64,000 nucleotides of DNA from Mariniblastus fucicola (GCF_008087665.1 NZ_CP042912.1:5084001-5148000); one strand, 5' to 3'; positions 54,110 through 63,805 are shown, numbered from the stretch's first letter. Notes: generated by a model not told the origin, from the letters alone. Program-made: numbers and translations.

Positions 54110-54385
54110 TCACAGAAGCTGAAACCAGGCCACGATCACCATGCCAAGGTTGGCAACGACGGTAAACCAGTACGTGATCTGGAAAGACTGCTTTTGCGTT
54201 TTGTGGCGAAAGTACTTTTGTCCCATCAGCGCGCCCGGCCATCCGCCCAGCAACGACAGGACATGCAAGTTTCGTTCAGGCACACGCCAGCCATCGTTTT
54301 TGGCCTGACGTTTGTCCCAACCGTACAGCACAAAACTCGCGGCGCTCAAAACCAGCATCGCGATCAGGTAGTAGAGAACTTGCAT
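54110..54385 (-). CDS. DUF1294 membrane protein
   Basis: The 91-residue protein has two or three helices and the DUF1294 core YGWDKRQAKNDGWRVPERN, then LLGGWPGALMGQKYFRHKTQK, which is highly characteristic. The start ATG 54385 overlaps the TGA of ilvE (ATGA), so it is translationally coupled. Function unknown. Confidence 0.85.
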   Translation of the reverse strand: MQVLYYLIAMLVLSAASFVLYGWDKRQAKNDGWRVPERNLHVLSLLGGWPGALMGQKYFRHKTQKQSFQITYWFTVVANLGMVIVAWFQLL

Positions 54386-55317
54386 CACGAAACAGCAACG
54401 GGAACGGCGTCCAGCCAGCCCCATTGATCTTCGGTCGAACCGTCAAACAAACCGAAGAAGGCGGATTGGAGCTTCTCCGTGATCGGTCCTCGACTTCCGC
54501 AGCCGACCTCGATTCCATCAACGCTGCGGACAGGAGTCACTTCTGCGGCCGTTCCGGTCAGAAACATTTCGTCAGCCGTGTACATCAACTCACGCGGCAA
54601 CGCCTGCTCAACGACTTCAAGCCCCATCGTTTTGGCCAGTGTCATCACCGAGGCACGTGTGATCCCGCCAAGAATCGCGGATGCCAACGGCGGCGTGTAG
54701 ATTACGCCATCACGGATCAGAAAAACGTTTTCAGCAGAACCTTCGCTGATCGTGCCTTTATCGGTCACGCTAATGCCCTCAACGTAGCCATGACGACGGG
54801 CTTCGCCACCGATCAGCATCGCATTGAGATAGTGCCCGCCGGCTTTCGCCAAAACGGGAATCGAAGCACTCGTGGTTCGGCTCCAGGACGAAACACAAAC
54901 GTCGATCCCCTTCGTCATTCCTTCTTCGCCCAGATAGTTGCCCCACTCGAAGGCCACAATGATCGTCTCCACAGGGACGTCCGCGCTGGGGACGACACCC
55001 AGAGAACCCGCACCATAAAAAGTCAACGGGCGAATGTAAGCGTTGTACAAATTGTTGTCGGCGATCGTATCCCGGCACCCTTGCATCAGCTCTTCCTGCG
55101 TTTGCTCCAAAGGAATGCGATACATTTTGGCCGATTCGCAGAAGCGTTTCATGTGCGCGTCAAGCCGAAAGATCGCCCGTCCGTCTTTAGTTTTGTAGCT
55201 TCGCACACCTTCGAAAATACTGGTCCCGTAATGCAGGGCGTGCGACATGACGTGAACGTTGGCACTGTCCCAGGGGATCAGCTGACCGTTCATCCAGATT
55301 GATTTGCTTTTGTTCAT
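54385..55317 (-). CDS. ilvE: Branched-chain amino acid aminotransferase
   Basis: The 310-residue PLP enzyme matches the fold-type IV aminotransferase IlvE: HALHYGTSIFEGVRSY, RPLTFYGAGSLGV, the PLP lysine in AKAGGHYLNAMLIG, GYVEGISVTDKG and the C-terminal MFLTGTAAEVTPVRSVDG. It transfers amino groups between glutamate and branched-chain 2-oxoacids. It is the first gene of a minus-strand set of three (ilvE, DUF1294, MBL hydrolase). The C-terminal residues run in to the DUF1294 gene. Confidence 0.94.
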   Translation of the reverse strand: MNKSKSIWMNGQLIPWDSANVHVMSHALHYGTSIFEGVRSYKTKDGRAIFRLDAHMKRFCESAKMYRIPLEQTQEELMQGCRDTIADNNLYNAYIRPLTFYGAGSLGVVPSADVPVETIIVAFEWGNYLGEEGMTKGIDVCVSSWSRTTSASIPVLAKAGGHYLNAMLIGGEARRHGYVEGISVTDKGTISEGSAENVFLIRDGVIYTPPLASAILGGITRASVMTLAKTMGLEVVEQALPRELMYTADEMFLTGTAAEVTPVRSVDGIEVGCGSRGPITEKLQSAFFGLFDGSTEDQWGWLDAVPVAVS

Positions 55318-55414
55318 TTGGCACCTGAAATATGTGGCTGGGTATCGTTAAGATACGGCTGATTTACGTTTCATTCAAACGGTGGCACGATCGAGTTGCG
55401 GGAGCACAATCGCG

Positions 55415-55903
55415 ATGAGTCTGGAAATGAAAGAACTGTTGGACACGATTCCCCAAGTCGGATCGCTGGATTGGATCGGGGTTCGCCCGGGTCGCGAAGA
55501 ACCAATGAATTCGCTGCAGAGCGTGGAAGTTTGCCTCGAAAACGGGCTCGTCGGCGACCGCTTTGCCGGAAAAGCAGGCGCCAAACGACAGGTCACGCTC
55601 ATTCAAAAAGAACATTTTTCCGCCATCGAGTCGATCATGGGCTGCGATGAAATTTTGCCGGAAACGCTTCGTCGCAACCTGCTGGTTTCCGGGATCAACC
55701 TGCAGTCGCTTAAAGAAAAGAAATTTTCGATCGGAGAAGTCGTTCTTCTTGGGACCGGCAATTGCCCGCCGTGTTCAAAAATGGAAGTCGCCCTCGGTCC
55801 CGGTGGCTACAATGCGATGCGAGGCCACGGTGGGCTGACGGCGAGCGTCGTGACCGCGGGTAAGATCTCGGTTGGCGACGAAGTCAAACTGCTTGTCGAA
55901 TAA
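55415..55903 (+). CDS. MOSC-domain protein
   Basis: The 162-residue product starts at ATG 55415 (GGAG about 11 bases upstream) and consists of one MOSC domain. VGDRFAGKAGAKRQVTLI, LRRNLLVSGINLQSL and NCPPCSKMEVALG are present. The Cys in the last block is the conserved MOSC Cys. MOSC domains bind molybdenum cofactor or act in sulfur carrier roles; no partner gene is adjacent, so the role is unknown. It is divergently transcribed from ilvE. Confidence 0.85.
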   Translation: MSLEMKELLDTIPQVGSLDWIGVRPGREEPMNSLQSVEVCLENGLVGDRFAGKAGAKRQVTLIQKEHFSAIESIMGCDEILPETLRRNLLVSGINLQSLKEKKFSIGEVVLLGTGNCPPCSKMEVALGPGGYNAMRGHGGLTASVVTAGKISVGDEVKLLVE

Positions 55904-55970
55904 TCCCGGCTGCGCAGAATTCAATTTTCGCGTCGACCACCCAACTTCCGACGACTTCAGAATACAGATC

Positions 55971-56993
55971 ATGAACAACACCAAGACATCTTTTTTCCTT
56001 CTGCTGATCACCCTGATTTTGCCTGGACTGGTAGTCGCTCAGGGGCCTACACCGGAATTCAACCCCGACGCGGTTGCTTCGGATGATTCGACGATCAAGT
56101 CACGGGCTTTTCGGTTTGTCTACGGCGCGTCGCTGACAGACTTGGAACCGGGGGCCAAGGTTCGGGTCTGGATTCCGATGGCGACCAGCAATCACGAACA
56201 GGATGTTGACCTTGAGTCCGTGACTTTGCCTGGCGAGTTCAAGGAGACCAAGGAAGAGAAATTTGGCAACTCGATTATCTATTTCGAGGCCGTCGCCAAT
56301 GAGAAGGGCGAAGTCCCGTTGGAAGTCAGCTATCGCGTCATCCGCCGCGAACTCACGGAACTCAATCGCGAACACGTTCCGCAAAGCAACGAAAAATGGC
56401 TGCAGGCGTCTGCAAAAGTTCCCAACGACGAGACGCTTCGCAAAGCCTTGATTGAAGATTCGAAAATCGGCGACGAAACGATCGAGGTCGCCCGCCAGTT
56501 GTACTTCGGCGTCAACAAGCGGATGAAGTATGACAAGCCTGCGGACAAGCCCGGATGGGGGCAGGGCGATTCGCAATTCGCGTTTGAAAAGTGCTACGGA
56601 AATTGCACGGACTTTCACAGCCTGTTCATTTCCGCGGCGTTGAATCTGAAGATTCCTTCGCGATTCGAAATCGGGTTTCCAATCCCGGAAGAACGTGGGG
56701 CCGGGAAAGTCGGCGGCTATCACTGCTGGGCCAAATTTCTGTCGGACAACAAATGGGTCCCGATTGATATCTCGGAAGCCGACAAGAATCCTGACATGGA
56801 AGAGTATTACTTCGGCAACCTGACAGCCGATCGTGTCACTTTTTCGGTTGGTCGCGATCTGGAACTGCAACCTGCTCCTGCTGCCGGACCGATCAACTAT
56901 CTGGCATATCCTTACGCTGAAGTGGACGGCAAGCCGCACAACAAATTCCGCAAAGAGTTCCGCTACGAGGACATCGACACTACGGGGACGTAG
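55971..56993 (+). CDS. Secreted transglutaminase-like protein
   Basis: The 340-residue protein has a signal peptide (about 1-24, ending VVAQ) and a transglutaminase-like domain in the C-terminal half, with the Cys in YGNCTDFHSLF, His in GGYHCWAKF and Asp in WVPIDISEAD, so the triad is complete. The N-terminal half is a beta-rich domain (KVRVWIPMATSNHEQD). Such bacterial proteins act as peptidases or transglutaminases. Start at ATG 55971. It is followed by repeat element copy 2. Confidence 0.85.
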   Translation: MNNTKTSFFLLLITLILPGLVVAQGPTPEFNPDAVASDDSTIKSRAFRFVYGASLTDLEPGAKVRVWIPMATSNHEQDVDLESVTLPGEFKETKEEKFGNSIIYFEAVANEKGEVPLEVSYRVIRRELTELNREHVPQSNEKWLQASAKVPNDETLRKALIEDSKIGDETIEVARQLYFGVNKRMKYDKPADKPGWGQGDSQFAFEKCYGNCTDFHSLFISAALNLKIPSRFEIGFPIPEERGAGKVGGYHCWAKFLSDNKWVPIDISEADKNPDMEEYYFGNLTADRVTFSVGRDLELQPAPAAGPINYLAYPYAEVDGKPHNKFRKEFRYEDIDTTGT

Positions 56994-57076
56994 TAAGTAA
57001 GCTGTCGCGGTACGCTGAAAGAATCCAACGCCGGCGATTCCACTTTAGCGGAGCCATGGCAACGCCACGTCGATGC

Positions 57077-57211
57077 CTGGCACTGTTTGGCAAATTGATT
57101 TTCATTTCGTCAACGCAGCCAAACATGAGCGGCAAGGCCCCAGCCGCCGTTAAAAGCGCCACGGAACGGCGGCTAGCGCCTCGCCGCTCACATTCACCAA
57201 ACAGTGCCTAG
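57077..57211 (-). repeat. Palindromic-ended short repeat element, copy 2 (135 bp)
   Basis: The ends GGCACTGTTTGG (57079-57090) and CCAAACAGTGCC (57197-57208) are inverted. On the minus strand it reads TAGGCACTGTTTGGTGAATGTGAGCG at its start like copy 1, with about 46 extra interior bases that hold a 10 bp hairpin (AGCCGCCGTT 57142-57151, AACGGCGGCT 57165-57174). The TAG at 57208-57210 is the stop codon of the DUF1499 gene. It has no coding capacity. Confidence 0.85.
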
Positions 57212-57717
57212 TTCATCGCCGAGCGAATTTTCTCCACCCGCTTTCGGTTGGCTCCCATGTCGGAGTATCCAACCCGCGACGCGCTGCGAAAGTGGATGAC
57301 TTCTTCGGCTTCGTCCAGCAAAAACTCAGTGTCGTCGACGAATCGAAACACCAAGCTTTTGACTTCGAAATGCAGGTAGTTGCCGTCCTCCGTGATCAAT
57401 TCTGAACGGGGAATTTCGGCCGCAATCTTCTGCTTCAGTTTTTCCAACGGCTGATCAACACCAGTGACATCGATCGGCTCCATGAAAAATGGTTCCTGAT
57501 CAGTCATCGACGAAACGCAATTCGGCGAATCGGGTACTGCCGCGAGTTTTCCGCCGTGAAGCCCAAGATGCGAAGGTCGTGCTGCAGTCATCGATAAAAC
57601 AATCAGTCCAGCCAAAAAGATCAAACTCAATACTACGATTTTGCGAACGACTCGCTGAACAAAACTTCTCCTCGGCAACCCTTTGGGAACCCGGGGCTCT
57701 CCCGCGACGTCATTCAT
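57208..57717 (-). CDS. DUF1499-family protein
   Basis: The 169-residue protein has an N-terminal membrane helix (about 26-46) and the DUF1499 domain: PDSPNCVSSMTDQE, PFFMEPIDV, NYLHFEVKSLVFRFVDDTEF and VIHFRSASRVGYSDMGANR, the last being very typical. Its function is unknown. The start overlaps the stop of the 144-residue gene upstream (ATGA). Its stop codon coincides with the start of repeat element copy 2. Confidence 0.88.
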   Translation of the reverse strand: MNDVAGEPRVPKGLPRRSFVQRVVRKIVVLSLIFLAGLIVLSMTAARPSHLGLHGGKLAAVPDSPNCVSSMTDQEPFFMEPIDVTGVDQPLEKLKQKIAAEIPRSELITEDGNYLHFEVKSLVFRFVDDTEFLLDEAEEVIHFRSASRVGYSDMGANRKRVEKIRSAMN

Positions 57718-58148
57718 AAAAGTCTTTTTACCAAACCGATTGCGAACAGAATTGCCACACAGAATAACGCCATTCCAAGCAGAGACCAGATGTCGCGACG
57801 ACGCCCCTGACGACTTCTCGCGGTCATCATATCGGCCGACAAAACGGCAAGCTGCTCTTTCTGCTCAGCCTCAGAGTCACACAAAATGACTTTGGTCTGG
57901 TGACCAGTCGGTTTGCGTTCATCATCAATCGCGATCCCCCAGACCGGAGTCTGTTGAGGAGATTTATTCGTCGGGGAAGCTTGCGGCCGGACGCGCCCCG
58001 TAAAACGGAACAGCTGCTCCCAGCCAGGTCGCTTGATCGCGTGTAGTTCCACCGACTCAATCACGGTGGAACCGGTCTCAAACCCGTTTTGCTTCAGCCA
58101 GTCACCGATGTCTCGCTCAGTGACTCGATTTCGAATTAGGTCTGCCAT
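57714..58148 (-). CDS. Hypothetical tail-anchored protein
   Basis: The 144-residue product has a soluble N-terminal part (about 1-110) and one C-terminal membrane helix (about 120-141), so it is probably tail-anchored with the bulk in the cytoplasm. The TERDIGDWLKQNGFETGSTV start and a Pro/Gln-rich stretch are seen. No family is recognised. It is coupled to the DUF1499 gene by an ATGA overlap. Confidence 0.65.
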   Translation of the reverse strand: MADLIRNRVTERDIGDWLKQNGFETGSTVIESVELHAIKRPGWEQLFRFTGRVRPQASPTNKSPQQTPVWGIAIDDERKPTGHQTKVILCDSEAEQKEQLAVLSADMMTARSRQGRRRDIWSLLGMALFCVAILFAIGLVKRLL

Positions 58149-58250
58149 GAAAGCTATTCTAGCCGGTTGGAATCGGTTTTAGTTTACGGTCTAACTAAGG
58201 ACGCTCCCTATCCAACCGTTTCTCCGAAAGCGTTTTAACCCGACGAGCTC

Positions 58251-58721
58251 ATGGACAAAATGGAAATTGGCGTCGCTCTGATCCGAAAGATGGACAGAAG
58301 AATCCACTGGCTGGGCAAATTCGATCGAGCCAACAATCAAATTGACTTCGTCATCGCACATCGCCTCGAAAAAGAATCGTGGCGCGAATCGATCATCCGC
58401 GAGGTTGCCTGGGAACTCGATATCGATCGCAAGCGAGACTTCATTGTTTCGAACATGGCTCAACTGAACATCAACCTCGAAGCCACACTGCCGGGTCAAC
58501 TGGAACCGGTTAGTGTTGCCTGTGCGTTTTACAATGTCGAACTCTATCGGAAATCTGCCATTGAGCAGATCGATGGCAACGCAGATTTGGTCTGGTTGAG
58601 CTCTTCCGAAATTTGCAACGGCGTCACTGACAATGGAACGCCTCTCAACCCCCTGGTCGTGTTGCTCAACGAAGAAGCAGACGTCATCCAGCACTGGGAA
58701 TCCGACGCAACCGGCGAGTAG
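58251..58721 (+). CDS. Nudix-like protein with degenerate Nudix box
   Basis: The 156-residue protein has a Nudix-fold pattern. The box region ESWRESIIREVAWELDI follows REVxEE but with Trp in place of the first Glu of the EE pair and Asp in place of Gly, so metal binding and hydrolysis are probably weakened or lost. The preceding beta-strands and the later VACAFYNVELY and ADLVWLSSSEI fit the fold. It may be a non-catalytic binder or a hydrolase with unusual requirements. Start at ATG 58251; the Met three codons later is possible. Confidence 0.6.
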   Translation: MDKMEIGVALIRKMDRRIHWLGKFDRANNQIDFVIAHRLEKESWRESIIREVAWELDIDRKRDFIVSNMAQLNINLEATLPGQLEPVSVACAFYNVELYRKSAIEQIDGNADLVWLSSSEICNGVTDNGTPLNPLVVLLNEEADVIQHWESDATGE

Positions 58722-58953
58722 CTTTTTCGCAAACCGGGTTTGGCAGCAACTTTAAGCCTCCATTGGTCACGAAACAAAACGGGACGCGGTCCGTCAACGA
58801 TCGGTCGGTCATCGGCTTAACTGCTAGCGGAATTTTTCTTCTCAAGTTCAAGTTTTGGCTAAAGCAGTGCTGTTTACGCAGGTCGGCACGGTTGCTAATC
58901 TTCGCCGCGGTGAACAGGCAGTTGGCCATTCACCGATCGCGGACGATCCGATC

Positions 58954-60165
58954 ATGGATGACGGAATGACGAAAGAGACAACTCATTGGAATCTCGCCAG
59001 ACAGATTGTTTCGCTATGCGCAATTTTGCTGATGGCTTTAACGGGCTGCCAGCCTCAATCGCGAACCAGCGGCGGGCTGTTTGGAATGGGGAACCAGTCG
59101 ACGTTCAATTCCAATTCGTCCTTCAATCGTTCTTCGTTCAATAATCCATTCGGCAGTTTCGCCAACAACACAGGCGCTGCGGCAACACCGGGAGCTTTCA
59201 CTCCAAGCTCGCCCTTCGGCCAGTTCTCACCCAGCAGCGGCACATGGCAATTGCCGAACGCGACAGGATCCGTTGCCGCCAACCCCGCCGGAGTCGGTCA
59301 ACTTGGGCAACCGGGAATGGCTCGTGAGTACGATCGAATTAGCCAGCAAATCGGCGCCTACGACGCGGACAATCAATTGCTCAACACGGAAGTCGCGACG
59401 CTGAAACAGAAACTTGAGCTTGCGAATCAGTACAACCAAACTCTAAAGCAACAGCTGGCCGACACTTCTGACCGCGTGCTGCAAACCGGCAACCAGCAAA
59501 AGATCGAGCAGCAACAATTCGCCAGCATGAAACAGCAGATACAACAGCTGCAACAACGTGTCGCCGACCAGGATCGATTGCTGGCTCAGAGCCAACAGCA
59601 AGGCCCCAACTGGCAGGGCAACGGTAACAACCCGTTCCAGAACAGTAACTTTCAAAACAACTCCGGCACGTTTCAAAATTCAAGCTTCAGTTCGACTCCT
59701 GGATCGGCAACGATTCGGGCCAACAATGGCCTGATGCAAAAACTGAACTCGATCAACATCCCCGGCGGCAACGCTCGCATGGACGGGGATATCATTCGCA
59801 TCGAGTTCCCGACTGACCGCCTTTTCACCAGCGGCAGCTACCGAATCCAGGCGGCTCAACTTCCGTTGCTGCAGAACATCGCCTCGACGATTCGCCAGTC
59901 GTTCCCGAAACAGATCGTTGGTATCGAAGCCCACTGGGACGGTACGCCGCTCAGCCCGCCCGGCACGACCGATCATCAGCTGACCGCGACGCAATCGCTT
60001 GCCGTGTTCGATGAACTTGTGCGTCTTGGATTGCCGTCCCGCCAACTGTTTACAATGGCGATGGCCAGCAACCGTCCGCGGCACCGACAGCAGAATGTTG
60101 GCGGTGTCAGCCCCAATCGACGCATCGAGTTGGTGATCTACCCGGAAAGCTACGACGGTTCATAG
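58954..60165 (+). CDS. OmpA-like lipoprotein with coiled coil
   Basis: The 403-residue protein has a lipoprotein signal ending in LTGC (Cys32 counting from ATG 58954; ATG 58966 is an alternative), an Asn/Ser/Gly-rich segment, a coiled coil of about 100 residues (QLLNTEVATLKQKLELANQY and following Gln-rich heptads), a second Asn-rich linker and a C-terminal OmpA-type peptidoglycan-binding domain (about 270-395), with GIEAHWDGTPLS and NRRIELVIYPE. It likely tethers the envelope to peptidoglycan or a surface structure. Orthologous function is unknown. Confidence 0.83.
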   Translation: MDDGMTKETTHWNLARQIVSLCAILLMALTGCQPQSRTSGGLFGMGNQSTFNSNSSFNRSSFNNPFGSFANNTGAAATPGAFTPSSPFGQFSPSSGTWQLPNATGSVAANPAGVGQLGQPGMAREYDRISQQIGAYDADNQLLNTEVATLKQKLELANQYNQTLKQQLADTSDRVLQTGNQQKIEQQQFASMKQQIQQLQQRVADQDRLLAQSQQQGPNWQGNGNNPFQNSNFQNNSGTFQNSSFSSTPGSATIRANNGLMQKLNSINIPGGNARMDGDIIRIEFPTDRLFTSGSYRIQAAQLPLLQNIASTIRQSFPKQIVGIEAHWDGTPLSPPGTTDHQLTATQSLAVFDELVRLGLPSRQLFTMAMASNRPRHRQQNVGGVSPNRRIELVIYPESYDGS

Positions 60166-60340
60166 GCAAAACAGCCCGTTTTGCTCTGAATTCCCGTATT
60201 GGCCAGATCTCTGCGGCCAAAGACTTCCAAAAAAAGTTCGGATTGAGTGTCCTGAATCCCTCGCCGATTGCATCCTGATTGCATTCAGTTACGATCCCAT
60301 TTAGGGACGTATGAGAACTTTTTGAGAATCTGGGATGACC

Positions 60341-61396
60341 ATGAAAAAGATTTTGCTGCCTGCTGTTTGCCTATTACTGCTGACGATTTCACTCGCAACT
60401 TCGTCACACGCCCAAACGAAATCTGCCCTTGGGGCGCTCGCCGTTTCTCCGGACGGCAAAACGCTTGTCGCCGCCGGTTACAACCGCGTGATGTACGTTT
60501 GCAATCCGGACGATCTGACGGTCAACAAACGGATCTATCTGAACATCGTGCCTTACGAGGCCTTTTTCTCATCCGATGGAAGTTCGTTGGTCATTTTCTC
60601 GTCTGACAAAGTGATAACGATCTACGACACCGCAACATGGAAACGTAAAGCCGAAATTAAAAAGACTTACGACATCGCAATCGCGTCCAAGACGAACGAA
60701 ATGGTGGTGATGCACGGGACGAAGTACCGGGACAGCAAACGGTTCACCCCGGTCGCAGTTTACGATTTGTCGACCGGTGAGAAGAAGTGTGAGACGTCAT
60801 TCGAGATGGATGGGTATGCGATCGGGACCAACGAAGACGCTTCGCAAGTCATTGTGATCAGCCGCGCACGCACCGATGAATCGGAAGCCAAAGAAAAGAC
60901 TCCAAAAGAGCTTGAGGGGATGGAACGTGATGAGTTTGAGCAAAAACATGACGGCCGAATCGCCGACGTGTTGTGGCTCGATGGGGAACTGAAAGAAACC
61001 AATCGATACTCTTCGTTCTACAGCGATTCGGGAAACAACGTCTGCTTGATCAAGGATCACGTAGCGACGTTTATTGTCTACCGAAACCGCTGTGCGACCC
61101 TATCGCCGGACGGTGACATCAAACTGTTCCGCACCGGGACCAGTTACAACTACGGCATCGGTGTTTCGCCCGACGGAAAGACGCTGGCCTCTGGTGGACT
61201 GGCGACCGGCATGGTGATGGACATCGACAAGAAGACGTCGATCAGTTTCGACCACCCACGACTGCCGGGATTCCCTGAGTACTTCTACGGCTTTGCGTTT
61301 GGCGCCGACGGAACGATTTACGGCGGCACCAGCGCGTGGCGTATCATCAAAATTTCTCCCGAGGGTGAAGTCCTCAGTGAGACCCCGATTTTCTGA
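60341..61396 (+). CDS. Secreted WD40-like beta-propeller protein
   Basis: The 351-residue protein has a signal peptide (MKKILLPAVCLLLLTISLAT then SSHA) and a beta-propeller-like body with repeats of GALAVSPDGKTLVAAG, IGVSPDGKTLASGG and YGFAFGADGTIYGG type. Start is the ATG at 60341; an ATG six bases before it cannot be excluded. Such exported propellers are common in planctomycetes, and act as binding scaffolds. No catalytic motif is present. dtd follows 43 bases later. Confidence 0.75.
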   Translation: MKKILLPAVCLLLLTISLATSSHAQTKSALGALAVSPDGKTLVAAGYNRVMYVCNPDDLTVNKRIYLNIVPYEAFFSSDGSSLVIFSSDKVITIYDTATWKRKAEIKKTYDIAIASKTNEMVVMHGTKYRDSKRFTPVAVYDLSTGEKKCETSFEMDGYAIGTNEDASQVIVISRARTDESEAKEKTPKELEGMERDEFEQKHDGRIADVLWLDGELKETNRYSSFYSDSGNNVCLIKDHVATFIVYRNRCATLSPDGDIKLFRTGTSYNYGIGVSPDGKTLASGGLATGMVMDIDKKTSISFDHPRLPGFPEYFYGFAFGADGTIYGGTSAWRIIKISPEGEVLSETPIF

Positions 61397-61439
61397 TCGG
61401 TCAGTGTTTTTCAGCGCATTCATTGACACGGAAGTTTTC

Positions 61440-61889
61440 ATGCGAGCGGTTATTCAGAGAGTCAGCAAATCCCAAGTCGATGTGAATGGCGAAACCATCG
61501 GCTCCATCGGCAAGGGCTTGCTGGTGCTGTTGGGCGTAGAAAAGGGCGACGGAAAGTCTGACTTTGACTACGTGCTCGGCAAAACTCTCGGGCTGAGAAT
61601 CTTTGAAGATGACGACGGCAAGATGAACCTTTCGGCGACTCAGGTTGGCGCGGAGTTGCTGGTCATCAGCCAATTCACACTGCTGGGCGACGTCCGCAAA
61701 GGCAGACGGCCAGCGTTTACTGCGGCGGAAGATCCATCGATTGCCGAGCCAACCTATTTGCGATTTGTTGAGGCCGCGCGGGCATCGGGGCTAAAAGTGC
61801 AAACGGGCATTTTCGGCGCCGACATGAAAGTCCATCTACTCAACGACGGACCAGTCACAATCTTGCTGGACAGCAAAAAGACATTTTGA
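61440..61889 (+). CDS. dtd: D-aminoacyl-tRNA deacylase
   Basis: The 149-residue protein matches Dtd: MRAVIQRVSKSQVDVNGETI at the start, the substrate loop SQFTLLGDVRKGRRPAF and the C-terminal NDGPVTILLDSK (family motif NxGPVT). It removes D-amino acids from mischarged tRNA. The start at 61440 matches the family length of about 145-150; the open frame runs upstream into the propeller gene but without coding features. Confidence 0.94.
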   Translation: MRAVIQRVSKSQVDVNGETIGSIGKGLLVLLGVEKGDGKSDFDYVLGKTLGLRIFEDDDGKMNLSATQVGAELLVISQFTLLGDVRKGRRPAFTAAEDPSIAEPTYLRFVEAARASGLKVQTGIFGADMKVHLLNDGPVTILLDSKKTF

Positions 61890-61958
61890 TCTGCTTTGCA
61901 GCATGTTTTGGCGTGAGGCCGAATTGCCACGCAATGTTGATGCCACGCCCCACGAGGG

Positions 61959-63485
61959 CTAAGCCAGCTTTTTGCGTATCGTTACGTCGTCCTTGCTGAT
62001 CTCAACCTCATAGCCCGCTTCAAGCAACTTGTCGCGGTACTCGTCGGATGCCGCGTAGTCTTTGTCCTTGCGAGCCGCCACCATCGCAACCCGCCACTGC
62101 TCGGCCTGGTCGTCACCGCCGCCATCATCTGAGCCCGTCGCCTGATCGCCATCCATGCCTTCGTTGAGCGGAGCAAGTTGCAGCACACTGTTCATCGCTT
62201 TCCAGACCGCCAACGATTCCTGTGGATCGGGATGGTCGCCGCGAACCCAAGGATGCATGACTCCAAGTGCTTCCGCAATGTTCAGGTCATCGCCCAAAGC
62301 CGCAGCAAACGCGCCCAGCACCGGATGGTTTAAATCGACTTCTGCCGTTTCGCCACCCGTTTTCGATTCAAGCTCGGCGCGGAACTTCATCAGCCGCTGG
62401 ATCGTACTCGCAGAATCGACCAGGCCCTTCGCCGTAAAGTTCATATTGGTGCGATAGTGGGCTTTGATCAGCTCAAAACGCAACACTGCCGGATGGACAG
62501 GTTTCCCCATGGGATTCCCGTCCTTGTCTTTGACCTTGCCTTCGAAAACGTCGCGCGCGGTGTAAAAATTACCCAACGACTTGGACATCTTTTCGCCTTC
62601 GACAAACAGGAATCGGGCGTGGATCCAGAAATTTGCGAACGAATCCTTGCCGCTGCATCCGCAGCTCTGCGCGATCTCGCATTCGTGGTGTGGAAAAATC
62701 AGGTCTTCGCCACCGGTGTGGATGTCGATCACGTCGCTGCCGAGCAACTTCGACGCCATCACGCTGCATTCGATATGCCAACCGGGATAGCCGACTCCCC
62801 AAGGCGACTCCCATTTCATGATGTGTGCTTCATCGGCTTTCCAGAGCAGAAAGTCAGCCGGATGTTTTTTCGATGACTGATTCGAAGCTGAAACGCGACC
62901 GCCGGCTCCACTTTGCAGTTCGCTCATCGTGTTGCCGCTGAGCTTGCCATAATCTGGAAAGCTCTCGGTGCTGAAGTAAACCGCGTCGCCGGCAATGTAA
63001 GCGTGGCCTCGTTCGAGCAATCGTTGGATCATGTCGATCATGCCATCGATGTGCTGGGTCGCCCGCGGCACTTTCTCCGGATACTCGAACGCAATCTTGT
63101 AGCCCAGCTTGCGACTGTCATCCATGAAGGCGTTGGTGTAGTAATCTGCGATCTGCCAAGGATCGTTGGGATCGTCGATTTCGCCTTCGGCAACGCGACC
63201 GGATTTCTTGTTTTCTTTGACGCGATCGCCGGCCTTTTTCATTCGGTCTTCTTCGCCCTCGACCATATGGCCGACGTCCGTGATGTTCATCACGTGGTCA
63301 ACTTCATAGCCGCCGAGTTCCAGGGATCGTCGCAGCAAATCGCCAAACAGGAACGATCGAAAGTTGCCGATGTGGGCAAAGTCATAGACCGTCGGGCCGC
63401 AGGAATACATGCGAACCTTATTGGGCTCAAGCGACTTGAACTCTTCGGTTGAATTCGTGAGCGAGTTGTAGAACTGAAATTTCAT
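61959..63485 (-). CDS. cysS: Cysteinyl-tRNA synthetase
   Basis: The 508-residue protein matches Cys[20 protein letters not shown] at the N-terminus, where HIGN is a common variant of HIGH, then [28 protein letters not shown] and KMSKSLGNF (class I KMSKS). The zinc Cys28-type residue is in CGPTVYD. Start at 63485 ([11 protein letters not shown]). It converges on dtd with about 70 bases between stops. Confidence 0.95.
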   Translation of the reverse strand: MKFQFYNSLTNSTEEFKSLEPNKVRMYSCGPTVYDFAHIGNFRSFLFGDLLRRSLELGGYEVDHVMNITDVGHMVEGEEDRMKKAGDRVKENKKSGRVAEGEIDDPNDPWQIADYYTNAFMDDSRKLGYKIAFEYPEKVPRATQHIDGMIDMIQRLLERGHAYIAGDAVYFSTESFPDYGKLSGNTMSELQSGAGGRVSASNQSSKKHPADFLLWKADEAHIMKWESPWGVGYPGWHIECSVMASKLLGSDVIDIHTGGEDLIFPHHECEIAQSCGCSGKDSFANFWIHARFLFVEGEKMSKSLGNFYTARDVFEGKVKDKDGNPMGKPVHPAVLRFELIKAHYRTNMNFTAKGLVDSASTIQRLMKFRAELESKTGGETAEVDLNHPVLGAFAAALGDDLNIAEALGVMHPWVRGDHPDPQESLAVWKAMNSVLQLAPLNEGMDGDQATGSDDGGGDDQAEQWRVAMVAARKDKDYAASDEYRDKLLEAGYEVEISKDDVTIRKKLA

Positions 63486-63805
63486 GGTGCTGTGATTGCT
63501 GTGAGGTTGCGAAGTGCTAAACGGTATCATTTCAGCCGTTTTTCCTCGATACCGCTTGGCAAAAGATCGGAATTCGAGAGCTCCGCGAGAGCAATGAAAC
63601 CCGGCCAGAAAACGAACTGTCCTTGCGGAATATGCGGAAAATATCAATCACGTAGACTGTACATCCGTGGGCGAGCCAATTTTTTTCGTTTTTTTCGCTC
63701 ACTTATTAGCGTCGCATTTAACATTGGGTGACAGGCGCGACCAGGGCAATTACTATCCGGGTCTCGCCACCCACGATTCTTTCCTACAACTGATTCTGTA
63801 TCACC
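63486..63805. other. Intergenic region without a convincing gene
   Basis: The 320 bases between cysS and the partial secreted gene are AT-richer than the rest and have several T runs around 63680-63710. A plus-strand frame from 63592 reads [20 protein letters not shown], reminiscent of a SEC-C motif start, but it continues into non-descript sequence and is not called as a gene. No tRNA or clear promoter was seen. Confidence 0.55.

Noticed and set aside
53240-54427. Plus-strand 395-codon frame across the MBL-fold and DUF1294 genes
   Set aside because: Antisense to two genes with clear family motifs; no start context or domain.
60166-60184. Stem-loop GCAAAAC-AGCCC-GTTTTGC after the OmpA-like gene
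   Set aside because: A 7 bp stem is present, but there is no following T run, so it is not called as a terminator.
63592-63660. SEC-C-like string [17 protein letters not shown]
   Set aside because: Only part of the CxCGS motif is present, the last Cys pair is missing and the frame continues without structure; probably coincidence or a fossil.
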